A stretch of 64,000 nucleotides of DNA from Muribaculaceae bacterium Isolate-037 (Harlan) (lineage in GTDB: Bacteria > Bacteroidota > Bacteroidia > Bacteroidales > Muribaculaceae), in assembly GCA_003762615.1 (NCBI GenBank), contig RIAZ01000012.1:62001-126000 (forward strand), in the 5' to 3' direction. The translations under genes and the position numbers were made by a program. The notes under the pieces were generated by a model. It searched no databases. It was not told where the DNA came from and saw nothing but the letters and a program-made list of their open reading frames with translations. This document shows positions 47,701 to 55,210 of this stretch, one piece after another (position 1 is the first letter of the stretch; each line of letters opens with the position of its first letter).

Positions 47701-49246
47701 GAAGCATCTTCAGATAAAGACACTGGTTGGTGGAGGTGACATCGCTTGAGAACTCCCCTACCTGATATACTTTTCCCTGATAGGTATATTCAAATGCCAC
47801 GGCAAGCACCTCATCCGTGTTAAGAGCTGACTTCAGGGAGATGTAGCCCAATGTGGAGTTGAGCGAATATTCCGACGATCGCAAAAGACGTGCACTCTCC
47901 ACCTTCTCGAAATCCTTACCACCGGTTATGCCGTAGTTCTGAAGCGGAGCAAGCACCTGAGTCACCTGATTGATATTACGGGCATCAGGATAATCCGACT
48001 TTATAACGTCAAGAAGATTGTTCGAACGGTTTGACGGCACATTCTCCGAAAGATTCGGTTTCCAATAGTCATTGGCAAGACGACTGTTTTCACCTATATC
48101 CATGAAGCCTACGAAGTTGCGTGATTCCTCGTAACGGTTGCTCTTGTTGGTGATCCACACCTCTATACGAGTGATGTTGATACCTGACGAAACGTGAGGC
48201 AGTTTCGATGCAAACTCATCATAATGGTCGTAGAAATATTGTGCGAGGAAGAAATGCCGGTTGGCATCATAATTGTCGGCCTTTATGGAGAATGGCGTGC
48301 GCTGCACCCCACCCTGTGTGTTTACCGATTTCGATTCACTGTTCTGTTGGCTGACAAGCCCTGTCAACGTCAATTTGCCAAACTGCAGTTTGGTCTTCAG
48401 TCCGAATAGTGATGTACCTCCCCTTATAAGGCTTGATCCGGTGGTCATGCTGACGTTGCCCGCCTCAATGCTCTTGATTATCTCATCCTCCTTACCCTCA
48501 TAATTGAGTTTCAGATTCTTGGAGTCGAAGTCAAAGGTCGCGTCGGTGTTGTAGGTCATGTTGAACTTCATCTTATCACCCACCGATGCGGCAACCGTAG
48601 CCTGTATCTTCTGGTCAAAGTTGAGGAATGTCTTTCTTCTTGACCTCAACGACAATGCCGGATTGTCGGTCTTGTTGCTCTTTATCCCCATTGAGAGCTG
48701 CACGGAGCCTTGTGTGGTGAGACGGACGCCACCCGGACCGAACACCTTTTCCAGCGGTCCGAGTGCGAAGTTCATATCAAACAGGTTGAACTTCTCATTA
48801 TCCCTATTCTCGAATATCTCGGCGTTACGGCTTCTGAAATACCCATACATGTCGCGGCGAGTCAGAATCTTACCATATTCCTCAGGAGTCATCATGTATG
48901 GCGTCACTACCTCCCTGTCGCCCACGCGCGTCCGCAGCACATACATCCCCAACTCCGGATCATACACCGCCTCTGTCTTGATATTGGAGGGGGTAGATAG
49001 ATCGGCGGCATATTCCCTGCCTGCATAATCCTCATAACTCGTTGGCAACGTGCGACGTACTGCCGACCGCATGACCGCGCTGTCGGTGCCTGATGCTCCG
49101 GCTACGCTCTCCTCTGTCGGTGGTGGAGGTGGAGGCAAGATCTCTCGCTTATATTGGGCAACACATAAGACAGACACTGCCAGCGTCATCAACGACACCG
49201 ACATCCATCGTGATATATGAGTGACTGTCTTTTTGCCAAAAATCAT
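41783..49246 (-). CDS. sprA: SprA/Sov, giant outer-membrane translocon of type IX secretion
   Basis: A 2487-aa protein from MIFGKKTVTHISRWMSV (49246), where a signal peptide leads into a proline run (ILPPPPPP). The sequence is the SprA/Sov family throughout: GPLEKVFGPGGVRLTTQGSV near 175, EAGNVSMTTGSSLIRGGTSL, YQVGEFSSDVTS, NDYWKPNLSENVPSN, SYIDDFESTQ, and a long barrel of strands in the C-terminal half. SprA forms the 36-strand pore that passes cargo with T9SS C-terminal signals. It lies one base after ruvA, an arrangement common in the phylum. Its presence predicts PorV, GldK-N and PorU elsewhere. No interruption seen. Confidence 0.95.
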   Translation of the reverse strand: MIFGKKTVTHISRWMSVSLMTLAVSVLCVAQYKREILPPPPPPTEESVAGASGTDSAVMRSAVRRTLPTSYEDYAGREYAADLSTPSNIKTEAVYDPELGMYVLRTRVGDREVVTPYMMTPEEYGKILTRRDMYGYFRSRNAEIFENRDNEKFNLFDMNFALGPLEKVFGPGGVRLTTQGSVQLSMGIKSNKTDNPALSLRSRRKTFLNFDQKIQATVAASVGDKMKFNMTYNTDATFDFDSKNLKLNYEGKEDEIIKSIEAGNVSMTTGSSLIRGGTSLFGLKTKLQFGKLTLTGLVSQQNSESKSVNTQGGVQRTPFSIKADNYDANRHFFLAQYFYDHYDEFASKLPHVSSGINITRIEVWITNKSNRYEESRNFVGFMDIGENSRLANDYWKPNLSENVPSNRSNNLLDVIKSDYPDARNINQVTQVLAPLQNYGITGGKDFEKVESARLLRSSEYSLNSTLGYISLKSALNTDEVLAVAFEYTYQGKVYQVGEFSSDVTSTNQCLYLKMLRGTTVSPALPMWKLMMKNVYALGAYQLQRKNFKLNIKYLSDTTGTEINYLPIPSVSNKPILQLMNLDRLDSNQESNPDGFFDFIEGYTVDASNGKIIFPVAEPFGSNLERKIGDPAIAAAYVYKELYDSTLVVARQFADKNKFSLVGEYQASNGAQIRLNAMNVPRGSVVVMAGGVVLTENSDYTVDYSMGIVTITNQSIIDSGTNVSVTLENQSLYSMQRKTLLGLDAQYKFNKDFTLGGTILHFSEKALTEKVNIGEEVINNTMFGVNLSYNKDFMWLTNLLNKVPTINAVSPSSLRLSAEFARLVPHSQKSGSTRGSSYIDDFESTQISTDLRNPYSWTLASTPYDGGADALFPEAALSDNVDYGKNRALLAWNYIDRMWTQKNSSMLPGYLRNDLKQLSNPYVREITVREIYPGRDQVYGESNYVQTLNLSFYPTERGPYNLDADNIDERGRLLNPEKRWGGIMRKMDNTNFESSNVEYLQFWMLDPFLDPENPNRDGGDLYFNFGEVSEDILKDGMKSYENGIPIDGNTQFLTETKWGRVSSQNSLTYAFENGPDARLKQDVGLDGLPNEDEYGFSSYSEYLAKLRSKLPASTITEMQDDPFSAMNDPAGDNYFFYRSPYYDEQRTSILDRYKHYNGVEGNSLSPDQSDNPYYQSSRSVPDVEDINQDNTLNEYERYFQYRVSIRPEDLEVGKNYIADRRETVVTTREGPATVVWYLFKIPLGQPEKVVGDIKDFSTIRFARMFMTGFREVTHLRFASLELVRGEWRDYKFNLNSRDDSPAEGELDMSVVNIEENSGRKPVNYVLPPDVSRIQDASQSQATQLNEQSLQMKLTGLQPGDGRGAYKNTQLDLRIYRRMQMWVHAEAPIDDKTNLKNGDLALFVRVGSDVKNNYYEYEIPLELTPPGSYDNYSSEDRNIVWPISNFLNVPFDVFTDIKVARNRDKSMRVDGVGYNVLYSMRDPNNDHNTVSVLGNPSLSDVRTMLIGIRNKSNSVKDGTIWVNELRVTDFNESGGWAANVNANLTMSDLGMMNFSMHKETAGFGGVDQGLSSRRLDDYEQYNFAVQGDVGKVFPAAAKLSAPVYYSRSHERTTPKYNPLDQDILLKDALDAAATKHERDSIKGFAVTQKRVESFSLSNLKFNVQSKNPMPWDPANFQLSFSFNKQRNADPNTEYQNTYDYRGSFQYTWNPYIKPLKPFSFIKGKGKTAKFFKDWGINWLPSNITFFTNITRYYYEEQTRSEVDVDFQLPVQVSKNFLWDRQLNLTWNLLQSLSLSFASNTTARIEETIGAVNKRLFPDKYRDWKDTVWSSIKGLGTPWNYNQTFTGTYRAPFNKIPVLDYLTGSVSYTSTYRWDKGSTVDDVYLGNSIQNQTTWNADARLNFETLYNKSKYLQNINKRFAKTSARTRKQTAQTRRPIAKKFERAINLSADTSTLVKHNLKTKKVKVNATEKDKPLKLETRVVDENTIEILTRGEHNIKLTVREDSKEPKKSFMKELTDHALRFAMMPRSLSFKWRSSHSLNLPQFSPNVGDVFGQSNKYGPMAPGLDFAFGFYDETYVSKALDRGWLLTGADMTSPAVWNQGKEFNFELTLEPVRGLKIVLTSNLTDNRTRQMQFMFDGMPTTHTGSYTRTHVAIASALRSSKADNGYSSEAFTKFLDYIPVITQRIESRYAGTTYPDAGFISDTPLAGTPYNPATGGVSPTSSDVLIPAFIAAYSGYSPDKVTLQHFPGLEAMRPNWRVTYDGFMQLGNMSKIFKTFTVNHAYQCTYSVGSYSSFMNWVGIAGNGMGFAYDELTQNPIPSSPYNISSVAITEKFAPLIGVNMTFKNDISVNAEYRDARTLNLNTSAGQIVETTSRQLSVGAGWKLADFSKIIKIGSKQGGISNDLTVNLDFAYSNNLSLIRRIETAYTQPTQGTKTFSVNFMASYQLSKKITLSAFFDHQANTPLVSNSAYPTTNSNYGIAINVSLAR

Positions 49247-49247
49247 T

Positions 49248-49847
49248 TCAGAGCATCTTGAGAGCAAGTTTTATTGCTTTCTCTGTGCTCAATCCGGGAT
49301 CAGACATGAATACTTTCTTCAACGCTTTCTGACTCTGTTGGGCTGTAAATCCAAGCATTATGAGCGCGGCTATAGAATCTTCATAAGCCTCTCCGGCATT
49401 GGGAGCACTCTCATTTAACGAGAGTCCCGAACCTTTTATTTTATCCTTCAGGTCAACTATGATACGTTGGGCGGTTTTTCCCCCTATACCCTTCACGGCT
49501 TTCAACGCGGCATCCTGTCCGGCAGCAATCGTATCCTCAAGCTGGTCAGCGGTCAGCGACGACAGGATAAGACGTGCAGTATTCGGACCGACACCGCTCA
49601 CGCCTATCAGCAGACGGAACAATTCCCGACTTTTTTTAGTAAGGAATCCAAACAATACGTGGGCATCCTCACGTATTGACTCATGCACGTAAAGTTTCAC
49701 CACATTCTTACCTGCCGCACCATTAAGTTCGGCATAATCAATAAGCGTGATATTGATCTCATACCCCACGCCATTAGTCTCCAACACCGCCACAGTCGGA
49801 GTCAGCTCCGCCACCGTGCCTTTTATATAATCTATCATTCTACTCAA
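49248..49847 (-). CDS. ruvA: Holliday junction DNA helicase subunit RuvA
   Basis: A 199-aa protein that binds Holliday junctions and recruits RuvB. It has an OB domain ([20 protein letters not shown]), two helix-hairpin-helix motifs [13 protein letters not shown] and [19 protein letters not shown], and a C-terminal domain III ([20 protein letters not shown]). The two preceding residues (MSR) suggest that the true start may be three codons later. sprA follows directly. Confidence 0.95.
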   Translation of the reverse strand: MSRMIDYIKGTVAELTPTVAVLETNGVGYEINITLIDYAELNGAAGKNVVKLYVHESIREDAHVLFGFLTKKSRELFRLLIGVSGVGPNTARLILSSLTADQLEDTIAAGQDAALKAVKGIGGKTAQRIIVDLKDKIKGSGLSLNESAPNAGEAYEDSIAALIMLGFTAQQSQKALKKVFMSDPGLSTEKAIKLALKML

Positions 49848-49877
49848 TATTATGGGTATCCACCCTCTATTTCACCA

Positions 49878-49907
49878 CAAAATTACGAAAAATCCCCATT
49901 CAACAAA
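49878..49907 (-). promoter_or_regulatory. Promoter of ruvA-sprA
   Basis: Minus strand: TTTG (49904-49907), 18 bases, TAATTTTG (49878-49885), 31 bases before the ruvA start. Confidence 0.55.
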
Positions 49908-49955
49908 ACACCCACACCAAAATAATCCCGATTTCAACCATTTTAACTTCGGAAG

Positions 49956-49986
49956 TTGCACTTTCAGAAAACTTCAGCTATCTTTG
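49956..49986 (+). promoter_or_regulatory. Promoter of the AAA/PD-(D/E)XK gene
   Basis: TTG (49956-49958), 20 bases, TATCTTTG (49979-49986), 32 bases before the ATG. Confidence 0.55.
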
Positions 49987-50017
49987 TGCATTATAATCTG
50001 AAAAAGAGGTTTGAATT

Positions 50018-51586
50018 ATGGCACAGATTAAATATCCTATCGGAATGCAATCCTTCCGAAAAATCAGAGAGGATGGATATGTATATGTTGACAAAACCGA
50101 ATATATCCATAGGCTTGTTACAGATGGAAAATACTACTTCCTGAGTCGTCCCAGACGATTCGGGAAATCACTGCTGTTATCTACAATCGAGGATTTTTTC
50201 CTCGGCAACCGTTCCCTTTTTGAGAATCTCGCCATATCGCGTCATGAACACGATTGGGAAGCGCATCCTGTGCTACACCTCGATCTATCAGGCTGCAGAT
50301 GCGACTCTCCGGAAAGCATTGACAAGCATCTCGGCATGTATCTTTCAGAATGGGAAAGGAAATACGGGGCCCCATCCGACGGCTCTCTGCCAGAAGAAGC
50401 ACGCTTTAGGGAGGTTATTATCAATGCCCATAGACTGACGGGGAAAAATGTAGTGATACTCGTAGATGAATACGACAAGCCGCTTCTTGAGACGGTTGAG
50501 AACAAACCATTACAGGACATTTTCAGGAATAGGCTCCGTGCTTTCTATTCCAATTTGAAGAGTCAGGACGCCCACATACGTTTCGCCATGCTCACCGGAG
50601 TGACTAAGTTCGGACATCTCAGCATATTCAGCGACTTGAACAACCTCAACGACATATCTCTTGACAGAGAGTATGACGGCATTTGCGGAATAACCACTGA
50701 TGAGCTGCATGAATATTTCGATTGTGGAATCTCGGAATTTGCCAAATCTGCCAACAAATCTGTTCAGGAAATCTATGACCTTCTGAAATCAAACTATGAC
50801 GGATATCATTTCTCTCCGGAGACATCCACTGACATCTATAATCCTTTCAGTCTTCTGAATTGTCTGAATAAGAAATTCATCAGGGATTATTGGTTCAGTA
50901 CCGGCACGCCCACATTCCTTATAAAAATGATACTGGCAAATAGTATCTCCATCCAAGATCTCTCAGAATTGGAAACATCACTCTCCTCTCTCACCGACAT
51001 CTCCTTCGACCTCGGCAACCCGATTCCCGTACTCTACCAGAGCGGCTACCTCACCATAAAGAGTTATGATCCGGAACTTGACTCCGTATTACTCGGATTC
51101 CCCAACAAAGAGGTGGAACGCGGCTTCCTCAATAACCTGCTGCTCCTCTATACCTCCACATCCCCCCGACGGTCACAATTTTCAGTAATCAGTTTCATAA
51201 GGGATCTTCAGAGTGGCAATGCCGACACATTCATGGAAAGACTAAAGAGCCTATTCGCTGACTTCCCCTACGATTCATTCAACATGCTCCAACTTGAGCA
51301 ACACTATCAGGACGTAATCTACATCCTTGCAAAGCTAATGGGCTTCAGCACACACGTGGAATACATGACAGCCAACGGACGCATAGACCTCGTAATCAAG
51401 ACAAAAGACTACATATACGTCTTCGAGTTCAAGATTGACAAGACACCCGAACAAGCTCTTGCTCAAATTGACTCCAAAGACTACCTCCTCCCTTTCCAAA
51501 CAGACAGTCGCAAACTCATAAAAATCGGAGTAAACTTCTCCAGCAAAAAACGACTCCCCGACAATTGGAAAATCATCGAAACCTAA
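50018..51586 (+). CDS. DUF1703-type AAA-ATPase with PD-(D/E)XK nuclease-like domain
   Basis: A 522-aa protein of a group found in many copies in Bacteroidales. AAA-ATPase-like N-terminal domain: YPIGMQSFRKIREDGYVYVD, FLSRPRRFGKSLLLSTIEDF (Walker A) and VVILVDEYDKPLLE (Walker B). The C-terminal PDDEXK_9 domain carries GRIDLVIKTKDYIYVFEFKI, with the D...E-x-K nuclease residues. Function unknown; proposed roles range from selfish element to defence. It is a single-gene unit with its own promoter and terminator. Confidence 0.88.
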   Translation: MAQIKYPIGMQSFRKIREDGYVYVDKTEYIHRLVTDGKYYFLSRPRRFGKSLLLSTIEDFFLGNRSLFENLAISRHEHDWEAHPVLHLDLSGCRCDSPESIDKHLGMYLSEWERKYGAPSDGSLPEEARFREVIINAHRLTGKNVVILVDEYDKPLLETVENKPLQDIFRNRLRAFYSNLKSQDAHIRFAMLTGVTKFGHLSIFSDLNNLNDISLDREYDGICGITTDELHEYFDCGISEFAKSANKSVQEIYDLLKSNYDGYHFSPETSTDIYNPFSLLNCLNKKFIRDYWFSTGTPTFLIKMILANSISIQDLSELETSLSSLTDISFDLGNPIPVLYQSGYLTIKSYDPELDSVLLGFPNKEVERGFLNNLLLLYTSTSPRRSQFSVISFIRDLQSGNADTFMERLKSLFADFPYDSFNMLQLEQHYQDVIYILAKLMGFSTHVEYMTANGRIDLVIKTKDYIYVFEFKIDKTPEQALAQIDSKDYLLPFQTDSRKLIKIGVNFSSKKRLPDNWKIIET

Positions 51587-51592
51587 CAAAGG

Positions 51593-51640
51593 AAGAAATC
51601 ATAGTGCAGATCAACAAACACTATGATTTCTTATATTTTA
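51593..51640 (+). terminator. Terminator of the AAA gene
   Basis: AAGAAATCATAGTG (51593-51606) pairs with CACTATGATTTCTT (51619-51632), then ATATTTTA. The following 51641-51870 is AT-rich and empty as far as I can see. Confidence 0.7.
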
Positions 51641-51872
51641 CATATACATCCGTATAATCAATTTTTTATTATTCTCAGATTTTATTATACAATCAGCTGA
51701 ATTACAAAAAATAATACCCATTTATAAACCAAAAACTTTTAACGATACAAATCGTACGATAATAAAAATATGTTATTATCCACATCTTCAACCATTAGAC
51801 AACAAAAAATATGTCACTGAATCTAATATAGGGCAAAAGACAAGCTCACCTAATAAAAATATATCGATTTAT

Positions 51873-51903
51873 TTTGATAATAATAGTAATTTTACTATCT
51901 TTG
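51873..51903 (+). promoter_or_regulatory. Promoter of the hicA remnant
   Basis: TTTG (51873-51876), 19 bases, TATCTTTG (51896-51903), 26 bases before the hicA ATG. A full -33/-7 match. Confidence 0.6.
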
Positions 51904-51929
51904 CAACGTCCAATTAAAACAAGAGTACA

Positions 51930-52127
51930 ATGAAAATTTTGAAAGCGAGTGAGATCTTGCAGATTCTCTACGATGATGGATGATATGTTGCCCGACAAAA
52001 GGGTAGCCATCGACAGTTAAAGCATCCGGATAAACCCGGCACCGTAACTGTAAATGCAGAAGGGAACACTGATATTTATGGTTTTCTTTTACGCAGTATT
52101 GAGAAACAGTCTGGTCTCAAATTCTAA
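51930..52127 (+). pseudogene. hicA: hicA toxin with an in-frame TGA at the conserved Trp
   Basis: A 66-codon frame. MKILKASEILQILYDDG is followed by TGA at 51981-51983, then YVARQKGSHRQLKHPDKPGT and the HicA ending. In intact HicA this position is Trp (DGW-Y-V-RQKGSH), so a single change TGG to TGA explains the stop. The catalytic His of GSHRQ is downstream and would be lost. The RNase toxin is therefore probably inactive, while promoter and antitoxin remain. Confidence 0.75.
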
Positions 52128-52129
52128 AC

Positions 52130-52166
52130 AATGGATGGGGGCTAATTGCCTCCTCCATTTTTCAAA
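52130..52166 (+). terminator. Terminator between hicA and hicB
   Basis: AATGGA...GGGGGC pairs with GCCTCC...TCCATT, followed by a T-run. It would leave hicB with little read-through from hicA, so hicB may have its own promoter at TAACTTTA (52168-52175), one base off the usual element. Confidence 0.5.
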
Positions 52167-52193
52167 ATAACTTTAATGCTCTTTATTGGATTT

Positions 52194-52223
52194 AATCGGC
52201 GCGGAGAATGTGCCGCGCCGATT
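52194..52223. promoter_or_regulatory. 11-bp palindrome upstream of hicB
   Basis: AATCGGCGCGG (52194-52204) and its exact complement (52213-52223), 8-base centre, 29 bases before the hicB ATG. Very GC-rich in AT-rich surroundings. It may be the operator of the HTH-bearing HicB or a 5'-leader hairpin. Confidence 0.45.
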
Positions 52224-52252
52224 CTCTTTAGAATAATTAATTTCACGATTAT

Positions 52253-52660
52253 ATGGGAAATATTGTTATTGATGTCGCTAAAACCGAATCCGGATATTGT
52301 GCAGCATGCGATATACTTCCGGGATGGGTTGTGGCAGTAACCGGTGATTTCGCCACATTGGATAAGGAAGTGAGAGAGAGCATAGACTTTTTCAGAGAAT
52401 GTGCTTTAGCTGACGGTGTGGAATATCCGGAAGTACTTGACGAAGATTTTGTAATTGATTATAAATTTGACATAAGAAGTCTGCTTTGCTTTTACCAAAG
52501 CATCTTCTCTTTTGCAGCATTACAGTATATCACAGGCATAAACCAACGACAGCTTTGGCATTATGCAGCCGGCTATTCTAAGCCACGGAAGGCACAGGCT
52601 GACAAGATTGTTGACGGTCTGCACAAACTTGGTAAGGAACTTTTACAAGTCTCTGTTTAA
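52253..52660 (+). CDS. hicB: HicB-type antitoxin with HTH
   Basis: A 135-aa protein. Residues about 1-65 match the HicB partial RNase H fold (VIDVAKTESGYCAACDILPG, then VAVTGDFATLDKEVRESI); residues about 80-130 have an HTH-like stretch (LQYITGINQRQLWHYAAGYS). It should bind HicA and repress the operon. Intact, while hicA carries a stop, so it is probably a lone antitoxin. The 125-base gap from hicA is longer than usual for hicAB. Confidence 0.82.
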   Translation: MGNIVIDVAKTESGYCAACDILPGWVVAVTGDFATLDKEVRESIDFFRECALADGVEYPEVLDEDFVIDYKFDIRSLLCFYQSIFSFAALQYITGINQRQLWHYAAGYSKPRKAQADKIVDGLHKLGKELLQVSV

Positions 52661-52682
52661 TTGGACACTAAACATCGGCTGG

Positions 52683-52725
52683 AAGAGGTTGCAGTTCATG
52701 ACTTTGAATTGCAACCTCTTTTTTT
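52683..52725 (+). terminator. Terminator of hicB
   Basis: AAGAGGTTGCA (52683-52693) pairs with TGCAACCTCTT (52710-52720), then TTTTT. Confidence 0.85.
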
Positions 52726-52741
52726 GATGACTTATACCTAT

Positions 52742-53551
52742 TTATCTTTTCCTTATGGCATGGTAAAGGATTTGTCCGACCGGTAGACCTACCTTGACTT
52801 TCACTTTTCCGTTTCCGGCTTTGATATAGGGTGTAACGATTGGTTCGGGCTTGTATTTAGAGGTACCGATTGTTTGAACTGCCTGTGCCCCGACTTCCAC
52901 CCCGAAGTTTTCTGATACCCCATAATCCACATATCCACCGAAACGGGAGACATTGTAAAATCCGATCATTGCCGGGGGCATCGGTGCCCCATTCGCCATC
53001 TTCGGTGGACGACCGAAATAGTATGTCCCGAATGCTGTGGCTGATAACCTGTCGTTAAGTCGGTAGGTAATTGAACCGTTGACACCGAATTGTGTGTGAA
53101 TACCCCGTATAAAGCCGTATTTGTTAGCCATACCTCCGGCATAGATAGAGAAATTGCCGATGTTCTGGTATAGACCTATGGAACCACTGTCGATCCTCAT
53201 CAGTTCGGGGAAAACCGTTGTGAAGCCGTGAGCCACTATCCTGCCGCTACCCCACCCGAAGACCGTAGCCTCTCCTGGCGTAAATGAGTAGAAGGGTAAG
53301 TCTAAAGGGGCATAATTCCCAAACTCCGACATTCCGGAATTTGGGAATACCGGCATATATGGGAGTGTCAGGTCAGGTTTTATATCAATTGAGTCCTTTG
53401 CCATCTCAAATGGCTTCTGCGAATCTATTATATGATTGCTCTCAGCTGAAATACTGTCTTTCAACACAATCCCCTTCTCTGTCTGTGCGTATGTCTGCGC
53501 GTATGCACAGGTGGAAATCATCATCAAGCAACCAAGTTGAATATATCTCAT
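52742..53551 (-). CDS. Exported protein, probably an outer-membrane barrel-like protein
   Basis: A 269-aa protein with a signal peptide ending near AYAQ. The first 60 mature residues are low in order; then aromatic, alternating segments (GLYQNIGNFSIYAGGMANKY, SITYRLNDRLSATAFGTYYF, FGGYVDYGVSENFGVEVGAQ) look like beta strands, and the C-terminal part has alternating hydrophobics. This type is common and unnamed in Bacteroidales. Function unknown. Confidence 0.65.
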   Translation of the reverse strand: MRYIQLGCLMMISTCAYAQTYAQTEKGIVLKDSISAESNHIIDSQKPFEMAKDSIDIKPDLTLPYMPVFPNSGMSEFGNYAPLDLPFYSFTPGEATVFGWGSGRIVAHGFTTVFPELMRIDSGSIGLYQNIGNFSIYAGGMANKYGFIRGIHTQFGVNGSITYRLNDRLSATAFGTYYFGRPPKMANGAPMPPAMIGFYNVSRFGGYVDYGVSENFGVEVGAQAVQTIGTSKYKPEPIVTPYIKAGNGKVKVKVGLPVGQILYHAIRKR

Positions 53552-53729
53552 ATCTTTTTGTTTTATCTCTTATTATTAATAACTTATTTTGCCTATCTTT
53601 ATTATGACACAGACTTGGCTAAAAACTCCTATTCTTTATTCAAAAAAATAAATAAAATACCAATAATTTTAGGCATTATTGATAATAGCTATTCAGCCAA
53701 TCCAACAACATTAAATTATTGATTACAAG

Positions 53730-53810
53730 TGTAGGGATGCTCCCCGGAGCATCCGCGCGCCAAAATCTTCACCCTTGATACAGACGGATGCTCCATGGAG
53801 CATCCCTACA
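53730..53810. repeat. BIME-like nested inverted repeat
   Basis: TGTAGGGATGCTCC (53730-53743) is the exact complement of 53797-53810. Each half also contains its own palindrome (GGATGCTCCCCGGAGCATCC and the facing copy around GCTCCATGGAGC). It lies in the 392-base space between the 52.7-kb gene and recR, otherwise empty apart from the recR promoter. Confidence 0.75.
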
Positions 53811-53931
53811 AGTCGCGGTAAATCAACCTAAACTTAAGGTGAATAGTCATTATTGATATCGGGAATCGTTAAAATTAGTTTAGAAGAAAGGGAAGTTGTC
53901 AAATATGCATTATTAGATGAAAAGGATTTTG

Positions 53932-53939
53932 TAATTTTG
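53932..53939 (+). promoter_or_regulatory. Promoter element immediately before recR
   Basis: TAATTTTG ends 4 bases before the recR ATG. If used, transcription starts on or next to the ATG and recR would have no leader. Confidence 0.4.
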
Positions 53940-53943
53940 CAAA

Positions 53944-54570
53944 ATGATTCAATCTTTTAATTCTTCTTTGCTTGAGAATGCGGTGGAGCAGCTGTCGAAA
54001 CTCCCCGGTATCGGAAGGAAAACCGCCCTCCGTCTCGCGCTACATCTGTTGCGTCGCGATGAGGAAGAGGCAGTGGCTCTCGGTGAGGCGGTCATTGCTC
54101 TGAGAAAAAACATCTGTTATTGTTCCAGATGCCATAATATCAGCGAGACGGAAGTATGTCCGATTTGCAGTGACCCTCGTAGGGATTCCCACGTGGTGTG
54201 TGTCGTCGAGAATGTGAAGGACGTGATCACGATCGAATCCACGCATCAGCATTCCGGGCTGTATCATGTGCTTGGCGGACTGATCTCCCCTATCGACGGC
54301 ATAAGTCCAGCAGATCTTGAGATTGAGAGTCTTGTCAAGAGAGTGACCGACGATAATCTGAAGGAGGTGATTCTCGCCCTGAGCCCTACAATCGAGGGTG
54401 ACACCACAAACTTCTACATCTACAGGAAGCTCGCCGACCTGCCGGTGGAGGTGACGATGCTTGCCCGCGGCATAAGTATCGGTAATGAACTGGAATATAC
54501 CGACGAACTTACTCTCGGCAAGTCGATTCAGAACCGTGTGCTCTTCTCCTCCACATTCCCTAAAAGATAA
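53944..54570 (+). CDS. recR: Recombination protein RecR
   Basis: A 208-aa DNA repair protein of the RecFOR pathway. It has the N-terminal helix-hairpin-helix [20 protein letters not shown], a C4 zinc finger ([18 protein letters not shown]), and a TOPRIM domain starting [11 protein letters not shown] with [13 protein letters not shown]. Complete. Confidence 0.95.
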   Translation: MIQSFNSSLLENAVEQLSKLPGIGRKTALRLALHLLRRDEEEAVALGEAVIALRKNICYCSRCHNISETEVCPICSDPRRDSHVVCVVENVKDVITIESTHQHSGLYHVLGGLISPIDGISPADLEIESLVKRVTDDNLKEVILALSPTIEGDTTNFYIYRKLADLPVEVTMLARGISIGNELEYTDELTLGKSIQNRVLFSSTFPKR

Positions 54571-54607
54571 TCTCATATCTTTCCACACATTACATACCAT
54601 CCGAACT

Positions 54608-55126
54608 ATGTCTGAAAAACAACGTCTGAATATACGTGCATTGGAACCCGGCGATGCTGATTTCATGTATGAGGTGGAGAACGATTCCTCTGCCTGGAGA
54701 TACAGCGACACTGTGGCTCCCCTCTCCCGCAGGATTCTGCGCGATTATGCCCTCAATTATGACGCCGACCCATTCTCTGCCGGACAGATACGCCTTATAG
54801 TCACTGAAGAGGGGAACAATACCCCTGTCGGGATTGTTGATTTATATGAGCTTTCGCAGCGTCATCTGCGTGCGTTTGTAGGCATTTACATCTGCAGCGA
54901 CTACCGCAGACATGGTTACGCCGCCGAAGCGATAAGCATGATGGAGAAGTATGCATTCCATACGCTTCATCTCCATCAGCTCGGCGCAAAAATAGAGGAG
55001 AGCAACACTCATGCGATACGCCTTTTCGAATCGCTCGGCTATGAATGCAGGGGCAGACTTAAAGAATGGCTCAGCGCACCCGACGGATGTTATTCCGACA
55101 TGCTGATCTACACAAAGTCGCTCTGA
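54608..55126 (+). CDS. GNAT acetyltransferase (SpeG/RimJ-like)
   Basis: A 172-aa enzyme from the ATG at 54608 (MSEKQRLNIRALEPGDADFM); the frame is open further up into recR, but this start has the typical family beginning. IYICSDYRRHGYAAEAISMM is the acetyl-CoA loop and IRLFESLGYECRGRLKEW the late block. SpeG-type spermidine or other amine acetylation is possible; the substrate is not decided by sequence. Confidence 0.8.
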   Translation: MSEKQRLNIRALEPGDADFMYEVENDSSAWRYSDTVAPLSRRILRDYALNYDADPFSAGQIRLIVTEEGNNTPVGIVDLYELSQRHLRAFVGIYICSDYRRHGYAAEAISMMEKYAFHTLHLHQLGAKIEESNTHAIRLFESLGYECRGRLKEWLSAPDGCYSDMLIYTKSL

Positions 55127-55210
55127 ACGCACTGACCAAACGCGAATACTCCTCCTCCCGGAAATACCCTCTCACCCCCTTTTTCTTTAACAATTCATTT
55201 TAGATACTTA

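Noticed and set aside
45000..48000. Plus-strand frames over sprA
   Set aside because: These are shadows of the 2487-aa sprA gene; arginine/histidine-rich with no start signals.
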